Part shown: in pieces, positions 46,740 through 57,672 of the stretch
Layout: every line of letters begins with the position of its first letter
How positions within the stretch are numbered: position 1 is the first letter of the stretch
Origin: Cephalotus follicularis
Lineage: Eukaryota > Streptophyta > Magnoliopsida > Oxalidales > Cephalotaceae
Length of the DNA: 64,000 nt
Direction: 5' to 3'
NCBI GenBank assembly: GCA_001972305.1
Contig: BDDD01001669.1
Span: 62,001-126,000 of the forward strand
Translations under genes and position numbers: made by a program
The notes under the pieces: model-generated
Database searches by the model: none
Told to the model about the DNA's origin: nothing
What the model saw: only the letters and a program-made list of their open reading frames with translations

Positions 46740-48355
46740 AAGATGGCTAGAAGGGGGGGGTGCCGAGCCCACAGCAAACTCTGATCAGATGGTGTGCGTG
46801 TGGACTGAGATCCCATCATCTGCGTCACTCGATCCATAAAAGTCTCCAACTTCGACTCCACCCGGTCCATCTGCTGGTGAAGCTCTGAGACTACGTCCGG
46901 CTCTGGGCTGGTCTGTGGTGACGGTGAATAGAATGGGCGACTTTGACCTCCCACTCCTGACTGAGTACCTCGAAGTGCTTGGGTAGCATCTTCGTGGAAG
47001 TCATGTAGTTCCCCAATCCACGGATCTTGCCCTTCTGCGGACCTCCAGTCGCCTCTGTCCATGCCACAACATCAAAGGGAGCCGGTATACTAGTACCGTC
47101 GGGCCCCTCCACAGTATCCGGCCCGGCAGTAGCCTAGTACTTCTCCTACAAAAAAAATACAAGATTAATCAGTTAAGTGATTGACATATAAAGGGTAATT
47201 GACATTCATTTCAGCTTATGACTCACCATCCTCTCCATTATAATAGGAGGTCGAAGAGTATCATTCCCCGCCTTCCGACGGGTTTCATAGTATACATCCA
47301 TAGTATGTTTCCCCTTGGCCCCCTGCAAGTCAAATGAAATTTTGAATTAGTTTAAAACACAAATTAAGTTTATTAAGCACCATAATTATAAATTAAGTTT
47401 ATTACTTACCCCTATCAGAAGCTGTCTTTCCATCGTGTGACAGCCACCAGTGTAGGTGGTGTGTGCTTCGTTCGCCCTATTGGTGGCATTGGTTCTTGCC
47501 CACTTCTGAAATTCCTCGGACATCCACCTGTTCAACATCTTATCCCACACTGGCCATGGTATCTCTGCAGGGCAATGCTGCATGCACTCATGGCTCATCT
47601 GCTGAACACCAGCGCCCTTCATTGCCTTCCTCCTATAGTTACGTATCCACTTTGGGTAATTCTCCAGCACGTAACTATAGAATGGAAGCCTGCTGTGTGC
47701 ATTAGATGGAAGAAAGTGAAAGTAGTCCTACAAAACATCAGTGTCAAACAACGAGTTTAAAAAAAATCCTAAATAATATTGATTGTTAATTGCAACAGTT
47801 TTACCCACAAATAGCTTCTCCCACAGTAGTTCCTTCTCTGCATCAGGCCATTGGCTCCACGTGATCCATGGCTGTAGTATTCTGTTCTTGATGATGGACG
47901 CTATGGTGTTCTTCACGTCCATCTCCTCAAAACACCCTCAATTAAACAAATATTAGCACCATCATCATAGGTTAGTTTTAAAAAAATATACTTAAATTAC
48001 TAGTTACTTACCCATTGGCACTGATATGCCGAATAGGCCTAGAATCAACCCACTGCGGGGGCAAGTTCGCCCCCCTGCTAGCTCCCCTCATCCGTCATTA
48101 ATGGGAACCTGATTCAAAAAAATGGTTCCATTTCAATGTAAACATATATAACAAGACATAACAAAAAAGTTTCGACATTACGAAAAACAGTTTAAGGTCA
48201 AATATCGTGACATAACAAATTTCCTTACTGGCACTGGGAACATCGGTATCCTGCTCCCGTGTGTCTAACTCCATGGTGTCCGTCCTGGGATACGTAGATC
48301 TGGAGGGTGCGGTGGAATCTCCAGGAATAGAGGAACGCGTGACTCTACGAGGCAT
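46740..48355 (-). pseudogene. CACTA second gene (Ptta/En/Spm transposase-like, multi-exon)
   Basis: Exon-like blocks on the minus strand include the following. About 48355-48230, starting MPRRVTRSSIPGDSTAPSRS. About 47905-47810 with IIKNRILQPWITWSQWPDAE. About 47728-47410 with LENYPKWIRNYRRKAMKGAG, AEIPWPVWDKMLNRWMSEEF and NRANEAHTTYTGG. About 47330-47225 with HTMDVYYETRRKAGNDT. About 47140-46740 with coiled-coil VVSELHQQMDRVESKLETFM. This resembles the plant Ptta/En/Spm transposase family (PF03004), thought to bind element DNA. A reading-frame change near 46985 and a stop near 47129 suggest decay. Exon limits are approximate. Confidence 0.65.
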
Positions 48356-48513
48356 ATCTGCAAGAACTAAACGTATTTAAAAACGATACAAACTACATAC
48401 AGTTGTCCTACTATATATTATCAAATTACAATGTCGCGACATAACAAATTAGAAGATTAAGAATACTATTGCAAACAATATTTACTACATATACTACACT
48501 ATTAACTTACAAT

Positions 48514-50959
48514 TTAATCTATGCTATCAATATCCATGTCGTCTTGACTATCGGAATCATATTCCATCGCTCCGTCGTCCTCATCCGTGTCAGATAGATC
48601 GTCTTCCCATTCATCTTCCTCGTCATCTGTATTGTCATGGTCTGACGTAGGATCCCTTATTGAAACATTTGGAGGCAATACTACCTCCTCCCATTCCCCA
48701 TCTCCTCGAAGAGAATCTTCGCTTGCAGGACTTAAATCAGCTGCAAATGATCGTAGTGGACCCGTGACGACATCTTCTTGCACTGTCATATCCATGCCCA
48801 AAGCATCCCTATCTTCTTGTTCATAATAAGGAAGACTGTAGGCATTTCTGGGTTTTATTTTTATCATAGTCACCCACCCTTTGTACCTATGATCGTTGGA
48901 CACGCTGGGTGTGTAGAACACCTGCACAGCTTGACTTGCTAGCATGAATGACTCGTATGTGGGGAGTGCCTTTTTTGGGTTCAGACGAACCATCCCAAAC
49001 TCATCCACTCTGGTACCTCTCTCCGAAGTGTCAACCCAATAACACTTGAATAAAACAACTTTGTTGTCTTTTCCGTAGAAATCGAGCTCCACAACGTCGA
49101 CCAAGGCTCCATAGAAGTCACTACAACTATCATTCCAAGTGCTTCCCTTGATCATTACACCCAAATTTTGAGTTATTGAGGTCCTCGATGCATCTTTCGT
49201 GTGAAACTTGTACCCATTGACCACGTACCCCTTCCAAGACCTCACTTTTGTAGCAGGTAAACTTACTAAATTTCGTAGAAGGACGTCAACTTACTTGTCG
49301 TTCCTAACCTATTAAGTATGCAATGTACATACGTAACATAATCAACATCAACAATTAAAAATCATGAAACTTATAAACACTTAGTAGACATATTCTGGCA
49401 TTACTTTCACGGCTTTGAAACCATTTTACAAAGTGTGCATCGCGTTCTTCTTCAATTTATTTGGGGGTAATGTTAGGGTTCAATTCCATGACTAGTTGTT
49501 CGTACTCACTACAGTAAAGAATATAAGTGACATATGTTCAAATTGCACAGTTCGTATAAATATAAGGGCTGACTTCATCGCAGTTCAGAAGGATGTACAA
49601 ATATGCAGCCTCGTATTCTTGGTCTGTCATATGTCTATTCTTTGTCCTGCCCATTGCTTTACCGGTATGAGAAAATATGGATAGCAATCCGTTACTAGCA
49701 ACGTCGCCCCCATCCCAATTTCTCTCTAGTCTATTCAGTCTCGTCGGGACATCAGGTTCGAGATAATACGAACAAAACGTTGTCAACTCGCGAACGATGT
49801 ATGCCTCGAAGATCGACCCTTCCGCACAAGCCTTGTTCTTGGGCTTTTTGATCCAGGTATAATCAAGGATAAGAACATGAATGACTTCGTCATACACAAC
49901 CAAGGTGAAAGATTGTATGGGAAAACAAAAACAGGCCAGCAAGAGTAAACACTACTACTGACCGCAAAATGACAAAACCCGTAACATTGCCAACCTCTGT
50001 AGCAAATGATGGAAAAGTAATATCAAAGTGCTTCCAAGCTTCACCGCCAGCCGGGTGTACCATTACCATTTCTTAACCGTCGTTATCCTTCCTCTTCTTA
50101 CTATGCCACCTCATATCAGTAGATGTTTTGTCTAATTGAAACAACCTCTGAAGTCTTGGTGCCACTGGAAAGTGATGCAAAACCTTGTAAGGTACCTGTT
50201 TCTTTCTCTTTCGTTACCGCTAAGTTTGAATCTAGGATGATTACATATTGGACACTCTGTAGCACACTTGTGCTGATCCCCGTAATACAACATACAATCA
50301 TTGACACATGCATCTATCTTTTTGTAGCCTAATCCCAATGTCTTCATAATTTGTTTCAACTTGTAATAAGACTTCGAAAACTTCTCATCCTCAGGCATTC
50401 CGCTCTTAACGATCTGAAGAATTTCCTCGGCCCTTTCGTTGGGAATCCCGTACTTGGACTTGACATTCATAAGTCACGTCATCATAGACAGTTTTGTGTG
50501 TTTTTTACAGCCATTCCAAAGCAGTTCATCTGCATCCTTAAGCAGGTCATAGAACTTCTTTGCATTGGGATTTAGAAGTTCATTGGTCGTCTTATCATGT
50601 TCACCAGTGTCAAACTCGAACCCCCCAGCATCCATTGCGAGATCAACAAAAGGGTTGCTCGAACCCGAGGGGTCTGGCTACTCTACTGCAGCCCGACGGC
50701 GTTCCCTCCTTTCCCCATATTGATCCCACAACGTGTAATGAGGGGTGAAACCCTTATTCAACAAATGTAACCACACATCAGATCGAGTTCCAAACGCCCT
50801 TAACTTGCAACGGCTACAAGGACATTTTATCATACTATTCCAGACAAAATCTTGGTTTGAAAATACAAAATCTAAGAAAACGAGCACACCCCTGTTAAAT
50901 TCCTCCGTTAGTAACCCCCGGACAACCCGTCTACTCATCAAACTCCTGTCCACAGACAT
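48514..50959 (-). pseudogene. CACTA TNP2-type transposase, catalytic core deleted
   Basis: Reading leftward from 50959 (MSVDRSLMSRRVVRGLLTEE), a transposase-associated zinc-binding domain shows CPCSRCKLRAFGTRSDVWLH. About 50470-50160 gives TNP2 N-terminal sequence (EKFSKSYYKLKQIMKTLGLG, C-x-C-x-H region ECPICNHPRFK). About 49942-49540 is the end of DUF4218 (ACAEGSIFEAYIVRELTTFC). About 49245-48514 is DUF4216 (VVELDFYGKDNKVVLFKCYW) with an acidic Asp/Glu-rich tail. The whole tnp2 DDE core (PF02992) and the first part of DUF4218 are missing between about 49990 and 49900. Stops also occur, for example after 50681. It is a clear pseudogene of a family that normally catalyses CACTA excision. Confidence 0.8.
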
Positions 50960-51299
50960 TTTTTCTACAAGTAGGGTAGAAGATTGTTAGATTCAAGTAT
51001 ACTTTTCTCAAAATGCACTGACTGAAGTGTATCTCATCACCTAACTGTAAAAGGTATGACCCTATCCCATTCCCGACTACGTACCTCCACTAATATCGTT
51101 ATCCCGCGTGCATAGTTCACTCCGAGAAAATTTCGGCAGCATCTCCCCACGGTTCCTCAAACACACGAATTAAACTGAATTGATCGGTTTAATTATGTAT
51201 CCAAGGAACATGTTTAAGGAGGGTAACTGAAACTTTCTTAAATAAGACTATGTGCGGGAGGATGAAAGAGTGAGAAAAAAGAGAGATGAAGAAAAAAGG

Positions 51300-51450
51300 A
51301 AAGTGTCGGGTTAGGTATAGCACTAGGCGAGGGTAATAGTGCCCTCGCCATGCCTTTTTAATAAAAATAAATAAAAAATCTGGGCAACGGTTAGGGGATT
51401 CGGGTGCCCTCGCCACGCCCTCGCCATCTGCCCTCGTCGTTGCCTGTGTT
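51300..51450. repeat. Right subterminal repeats of the CACTA element
   Basis: GGCGAGGG and CCCTCGCCA motifs occur several times before the terminal CCCTGTAGTG, mirroring the longer array at the left end. There are fewer palindromic joins on this side. Confidence 0.75.
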
Positions 51451-51564
51451 CCCTGTAGTGGCAGGCGCCCCCATGCTGCTGCTGTGCAATTGGCGGTTGA
51501 AACCGCGTGGCATATTCCAGAGAATATTCCCTGATGTAAAAAAAATTGTTATTTGTTATTATTC

Positions 51565-52400
51565 ATGTCTTCTTCTATGGCAGGTCAACATCATAGTGAC
51601 CCCGCTCAACCAATTACTATTATACTGGATGGTCCTAACTATCTCCGTTGGTCTTCTACAATGAAGAGTTTTTTAAAAGGGAGAAAGCTATGGCACATTG
51701 TTATTGGGGATAAGCCTGCTCCTGTTAAAAGGCAAGATGAAACTAATGAATCCTTTGCTGATTGTCTAGAAGATTGGGGTAGCGCAAATTACCGAATCCT
51801 GACCTGGTTTGCCAACACATCTGTCCCTTCGGTAAATATACATTTTAGCCGTTTTGATTTAGCAAAAGAAGCTTAGGATTTTCTTGCTAGTCGGTATACT
51901 TCTGCGAATCTAGCTCATTAGTACCAGCTTCTGAGCACTCTTAATCATTTACGTCAAGAATTTGGACAGTTTATCGATGAATTTCATTCACAGATGAGTT
52001 ATTATTGGGGTTTACTTGCCGTATCTGAGCCTAAGTGGCACTGTCAGGAGGATCAGACATTATTTATAGCATATAGAGACAAACTTCGACTGACTCAGTT
52101 TCTGATGGCTCTCAGGGATGACTTTGAGTCCACTCGTGCCTCTATTCTGAATAGGCAACCTCTCCCATCATTGGAAACAGCTTTTTCGGAGTTAATATAT
52201 GAAGAAACTAGGCGTTTATCCATTACATCTCAGCAGTCTCCTTTTATTATTGTTGCTATATCATTTGCACCTCCACAAAGGCCTGATAACTCAAAAAGGC
52301 CTCGTTGTGCTCATTGTCATAAGATTGGGCATACAGTGAAGATATTGTTGGTAGACCTCCTGGTAAATCTCCTGGTCTCAAGAGTGCTACTGCAACTACT
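51565..52400 (+). pseudogene. Copia gag region, unit 1 (fossil)
   Basis: MSSSMAGQHHSDPAQPITII starts a plant Copia gag with LDGPNYLRWSSTMKSFLKGR and a QFLMALRDDFESTRASILNR segment. A CCHC-type knuckle region (CAHCHKIGHTVK) follows. It is broken and belongs to the 45471-61703 element. Confidence 0.8.
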
Positions 52401-52439
52401 ACAGCTCCATCCGGTTCTGAGTCTTCTTCTCAGATTCAT

Positions 52440-53889
52440 CAGCTTTCTACGGCTGACCTTGAGGCTTTGCTTAATCAGGTTATGTCACGTACTGGTTCTT
52501 CTGCTATGTCTGCCACTTCAGGTAACACTTGGTTAATTAATTCTGCTTGCTGTAATCATATGACCTCCGTATCTAAACTTTTTACTAGTAAACCTGTTGT
52601 TCATAATGGACCCACTATCTACACAGCCAATGGTTCTAGTATGCATGTCACATATACTGAAACTGTACAAACACAAAGTTTTTCTATACCTGATGCATAT
52701 CTTGTTCCTTAACTTTCACTAAATCTTTTTTCTGTTGGACAATTATGTGATAATGGTTATGATTTGTATTTTTCCCGTCATGGTTGTGTTATTCAGGATT
52801 CGCAGATGGGTCACTGAATTGGGACAGGTCGTAAGATTGGTCGAATTTGAGCTCACTTCTCTGCAAACTCTCCCTGGCCCCTCTGCTGCCGCCCATCCTT
52901 CTTCATCTTTGCATCTTCGGCATTCCCAGTTAGGTCATGCATCTATTTCTAGGGTTACATCTCTTATTTCTAGTGATTTTTTAGGATCTATTTCTGGTAA
53001 TACTATTGATTATATGTCTTGTAAACTTGGTAAACAAAGTGTTCTACCTTTTTCTGTTAGTGAATCATGTTCTTTAAAACCTTTTGATCTCATTCACTCT
53101 GATATTTGGGGACCTGCACCTACTCCCACTCTTGGAGGTGCACATTATTTTATTATTTTTGTGGATGATTTTTCTCACTATACTTGGTTGTATTTGTTTA
53201 AACAACGATCAGAAGTTTCGGAAATTTTTCGAGACTTCAATAATATGATTAATACCCAATTTTTTGAAAAATAAAGGTTTTTCAATCTGATAATGTTGCC
53301 GAGTATACTGATACCACTTTTAAGTCTATCTTAAAAGAACATGGAACCATAGCTCATAGGTCATGTTTGGCACTTCACAGCAAAATGGTAGGGTTGAACA
53401 CAAACATCATCACATTCTTGACAGTGTTCGCACTCTTCTTACCTCTGCTTCTCTTCCCGAGCAATTTTGGGGAGAAACTGCTCTCACAGCAATATATACC
53501 ATCAATAGAATTTCCACACACACTGTTGACAATAAATCTCCGTATGAATGTCTTTATCAAACTCCACCATACTACCAAATTCTAAAAGTATTTGGGTGTG
53601 CTTGTTTTGTTGTACTTCAACCACATGAACATAACAAACTTGAACCTAAGTTTTGTCTTTGTTGTTTTCTTGGGTACAGTATAGAACATAAAGGATTTAG
53701 ATGTTATGATCCTGTATCCAAACGTCTTCGTGTTTCACGTCATATTGTTTTCTTAGAACATAAAATGTATACCAATCTGTCTAGTGTGAGGCCTTCCACA
53801 TCTCCTTGTATTTTACTGACTCTTCTGTTGATCTTTTTCATGACTAAATTGAGTTTTCTACAGGGATTTTTCGCGAAGCTCGTTCTAAC
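52440..53889 (+). pseudogene. Copia protease and integrase region, unit 1 (fossil)
   Basis: Protease-like TWLINSACCNHMT is followed by the integrase zinc-binding segment (RHSQLGHASISR ... CKLGKQS). The core has PFDLIHSDIWGPAPTPTLGG and FVDDFSHYTWLYLFKQRSEV, and the C-terminal part has VFGCACFVVLQPHE. The reading is cut by the solo-LTR-like insertion at 53890. Broken relic. Confidence 0.85.
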
Positions 53890-55035
53890 TGTTGGAACCT
53901 TATGGAAATTAAACAAAAATCTAGATGCTTGTAACCTATTACAAACTGTTATCATCTCATGATCAACAAGCCATAAAGTTATTCCAGGATCTTTTGAGCA
54001 TGTATATACAATTAGATAACATATATAAAACAAAGGAAAGAGCAGGTGGAATATACTCACAGAACGGAGTGGCTCCTTCTTTGTTGGTTGGTGGTTCTAG
54101 CCTCCAAGTACAGCAGGCCTCCAAGGTATCCACACCAAGCCTTTATCTCCAACACCAGCTTCTCAAGCTTTTCAACTCTTGATTTATGTGTACTGTGTTT
54201 TCTATTTTTTTTGTTCTTGAGAGAACACAGAGAAAAACACTGAGAGAGAAATAGGAGAAAAATGTCTTGCAAAATAAAGAGACGTGTTTAACAGTTTTAT
54301 TGCTAGATAAAACGCGTTAAACACTAATGTCTCTATCTCCTATTTTATGCAATAATCTCATTTAGCATAAATAACAATTCTTTCCCTTTTTAGATTTCTT
54401 CTTTCCATAAAGAATACTTTCTTTCCTTAATTGCATTTAGAATATTTAATCTCATTAAATATAATTAGAAAATAATATTCTAATTATTTTTCTCTCGTAC
54501 GGTATCAGAAATATCAGCCTGTATTGTGTGTGACCCTATGAATTCATTATTACGCTAGCCGTAGGATTAAATTGTGACACGCACAATTATCCGATTAAAT
54601 ATTTATTATCATATAAAAAATATTATCTCGGATATTTCGAATTAAAATTGTTTTAATTCTTTTCTTCTAAGATTAATTATCAATTTAATCTCAGGCATCC
54701 TACAGGTTGACATCGACATCAAGCAATGCATAACGACCCCCAGGTAATATGAATTATCTGGGAACCACTATTTATAGGTACATGCACGTATAGTCCATCT
54801 ATTGACAATGCTCTGATAAAATCTAGGGTACGGATTATGTTAGACCCCAATAATTTAATCTTTAGCCTTGTGACTATCTTTCGTTAGCCCAAATAAAATT
54901 AGAGGTGCCCCTATAATATTCAACCAATGATATCACACTCTTGATATCGTGGCTAGCCTGGCCAGGCGCTTAATTGCTAACGAAAATCATCCTGAGCATA
55001 ATCTTCTTTTACTAGAAGTAATGGATTCATTATTG
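53890..55035. mobile_element. Solo-LTR-like element, truncated copy in duplication unit 1
   Basis: It starts TGTTGGAACCTTATGG after CTAAC (53885-53889) and is identical in layout to the complete copy at 57673. It stops where duplication unit 2 begins, so it has no right end of its own. Confidence 0.75.
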
Positions 55036-55036
55036 A

Positions 55037-55225
55037 GATGAAAGAGTGAGAAAAAAGAGAGATGAAGAAAAAAGGAAAGTGTCGGGTTAGGTATAGCACT
55101 AGGCGAGGGCATGACGAGGATAATAGTGCCCTCGCCATGCCTTTTTAATTAAAAAAATAAAAAAGCTGGGCAACGGTAAGGGGATTCGGGTGCCCTCGCC
55201 ATCGTTGCCTGTTTTTCCTGTAGTG
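55037..55225. mobile_element. CACTA right-end fragment carried in duplication unit 2
   Basis: It contains GGCGAGGGC motifs and ends TTTTTCCTGTAGTG followed by GCA, as at 51460. It is a duplicate of the CACTA terminus, not a separate insertion. Confidence 0.8.
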
Positions 55226-55336
55226 GCAGACGCCCCCATGCTCCTGCTGTGCAATTGGCGGTTGAAACCGCGTGGCATATTCCAGAGAATATTCCCTGAC
55301 GTAAAAAAAATTGTTATTTGTTATTTGTTATTATTC

Positions 55337-56180
55337 ATGTCTTCTTCTATGGCAGGTCAACATCATAGTGACCCCTCTCAACCAATTACTACTATACTGG
55401 ATGGTCCTAACTATCTCCGTTGGTTTTCTACAATGAAGAGTTTTTTAAAAGGGAGAAAGCTATGGCACATTGTTACTGGGGATAAGCCTGCTCCTGTTAA
55501 AAGGCAAGATGAAACTAATGAATCCTTTGCTGATCGTCTAGAAGATTGGGGTAGCGCAAATTACCGAATCCTGACCTGGTTTGCCAACACATATGTCCCT
55601 TCGGTAAATATACACTTTAGCCGTTTTGATTTAGCAAAAGAAGCTTGGGATTTTCTTGCTAGTCGGTATACTTCTGCGAATCTTGCTCATTAGTACCAGC
55701 TTCTGAGCACTCTTAATCATTTACGTCAAGAATCTGGATAGTTTATCGATGAATTTCATTCACAGATGGGTTATTATTGGGGTTTACTTGCCGTATCTGA
55801 GCCTAAGTGGCACTGTCAGGAGGATCAGACATTATTTACACCATATAGAGACAAACTTCGACTGACTCAGTTTCTGATGGCTCTCAGGGATGACTTTGAG
55901 CCCACTCGTGCCTCTATTCTGAATAGGCAACCTCTCCCATCATTGGAAACAGCTTTTTTGTGGTTAATATATGAAGAAACTAGGCGTCTATCCATTACAT
56001 CTCAGCAGTCTCCTTTTATTATTGTTGCTATATCATTTTGCACCTCCACAAAGGCCTGATAACTCAAAAAGGCATCGTTGTACTCATTGTCATAAGATTG
56101 GGCATACAGTGAAGACTTGCTATGATATTGTTGGCAGACCTCCTGGTAAATCTCCTGGTCTCAAGAGTGCTACTGCAACT
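55337..56180 (+). pseudogene. Copia gag region, unit 2 (fossil)
   Basis: Duplicate of 51565-52400, with the same gag sequence (LDGPNYLRWFSTMKSFLKGR) and knuckle region (CTHCHKIGHTVKTCYD). The knuckle is better preserved than in unit 1. Broken relic. Confidence 0.8.
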
Positions 56181-56219
56181 ACTACAGCTCCATCCGGTTC
56201 TGAGTCTTCTTCTCAGATT

Positions 56220-57672
56220 CATCAGCTTTCTACGGCTGACCTTGAGGCTTTGCTTAATCAGGTTATGTCATGTACTGGTTCTTCTGCCATGTCTGCCACT
56301 TCAGGTAACACTTGGTTAATTGATTCTGCTTGCTGTAATCATATGACCTCCGTATCTAAACTTTTTACTAGTAAACCTGTTGTTCATAATGGACCCACTA
56401 TCTACACAGCCAATGGTTCTAGTATGCATGTCACATATACTGAAACTGTACAAACACAAAGTTTTTCTATACCTGATGCATATCTTGTTCCTTAACTTTC
56501 ACTAAATCTTTTTTCTGTTGGACAATTATGTGATAATGGTTATGATTTGTATTTTTCCCGTCATGGTTGTGTTATTCAGGATTCGCAGATGGGTCACTGA
56601 ATTGGGACAGGTCGTAAGATTGGTCGAATTTGAGCTCACTTCTCTGCAAACTCTCCCTGGCCCCTCTGCTGCCGCCCATCCTTCTTCATCTTTGCATCTT
56701 CGGCATTCCCAGTTAGGTCATGCATCTATTTCTAGGGTTACATCTCTTATTTCTAGTGATTTTTTAGGATCTATTTCTGGTAATACTATTGATTATATGT
56801 CTTGTAAACTTGGTAAACAAAGTGTTCTACCTTTTTCTGTTAGTGAATCATGTTCTTTAAAACCTTTTGATCTCATTCACTCTGATATTTGGGGACCTGC
56901 ACCTACTCCCACTCTTGGAGGTGCACATTATTTTATTATTTTTGTGGATGATTTTTCTCACTATACTTGGTTGTATTTGTTTAAACAACGATCAGAAGTT
57001 TCGGAAATTTTTCGAGACTTCAATAATATGATTAATACCCAATTTTTTGAAAAATAAAGGTTTTTCAATCTGATAATGTTGCCGAGTATACTGATACCAC
57101 TTTTAAGTCTATCTTAAAAGAACATGGAACCATAGCTCATAGGTCATGTTTGGCACTTCACAGCAAAATGGTAGGGTTGAACACAAACATCATCACATTC
57201 TTGACAGTGTTCGCACTCTTCTTACCTCTGCTTCTCTTCTCGAGCAGTTTTGGGGAGAAGCTGCTCTCACAGCAATATATACCATCAATAGAATTTCCAC
57301 ACACACTGTTGACAATAAATCTCAGTATGAATGTCTTTATCAAACTCCACCATACTACCAAATTCTAAAAGTATTTGGGTGTGCTTGTTTTGTTGTACTT
57401 CAACCACATGAACATAACAAACTTGAACCTAAGTTTTGTCTTTGTTGTTTTCTTGGGTACAGTATAGAACATAAAGGATTTAGATGTTATGATCCTGTAT
57501 CCAAACGTCTTCGTGTTTCACGTCATATTGTTTTCTTAGAACATAAAATGTATACCAATCTGTCTAGTGTGAGGCCTTCCACATCTCCTTGTATTTTACT
57601 GACTCTTCTGTTGATCTTTTTCATGACTAAATTGAGTTTTCTACAGGGATTTTTCGCGAAGCTCGTTCTAAC
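56220..57672 (+). pseudogene. Copia protease and integrase region, unit 2 (fossil)
   Basis: Duplicate of 52440-53889. Protease-like TWLIDSACCNHMT and the same integrase core are visible. It is interrupted at 57673 by the same solo-LTR-like insertion. Confidence 0.85.

Larger units (their letters stand above)
43403..47909. repeat. Large direct duplication, right copy
   Basis: Counterpart of 39317-43314. It runs through flanking DNA, the Copia LTR and leader and into the intact CACTA element. Similarity to the left copy stays high throughout, including non-coding flanks. Confidence 0.9.
46031..51460 (-). mobile_element. CACTA (En/Spm) DNA transposon, 5.43 kb, internally deleted
   Basis: The ends are CACTACTAAAAAATAGGGCT and, reversed, CACTACAGGGAACACAGGCA, flanked by the 3-bp target duplication GCA (46028-46030 and 51461-51463). 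Both are classic for CACTA elements. Subterminal regions carry many CCCTCGCCATGGCGAGGG-like repeats. Two minus-strand genes are present: a TNP2-type transposase (about 48514-50959) and a Ptta/En/Spm-type gene (about 46740-48355). The catalytic core of TNP2 is missing, so the element could move only with help. It sits in the leader of the Copia element. Confidence 0.9.
51262..55035. repeat. 3.78-kb tandem duplication, unit 1
   Basis: Repeated at an offset of about 3.78 kb by 55037-58818. It starts GATGAAAGAGTGAGAAAAAA inside the right end of the CACTA element. It covers the Copia gag-to-integrase part and the first 1.15 kb of the solo-LTR-like insertion, and ends ATGGATTCATTATT. The units differ by only about one percent as judged by eye. 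Confidence 0.9.

Noticed and set aside
53740-54060. 106-codon minus-strand open frame, duplicated at 57523
   Set aside because: It is opposite the Copia integrase end and the solo-LTR start. Its duplication reflects the tandem repeat, not selection.
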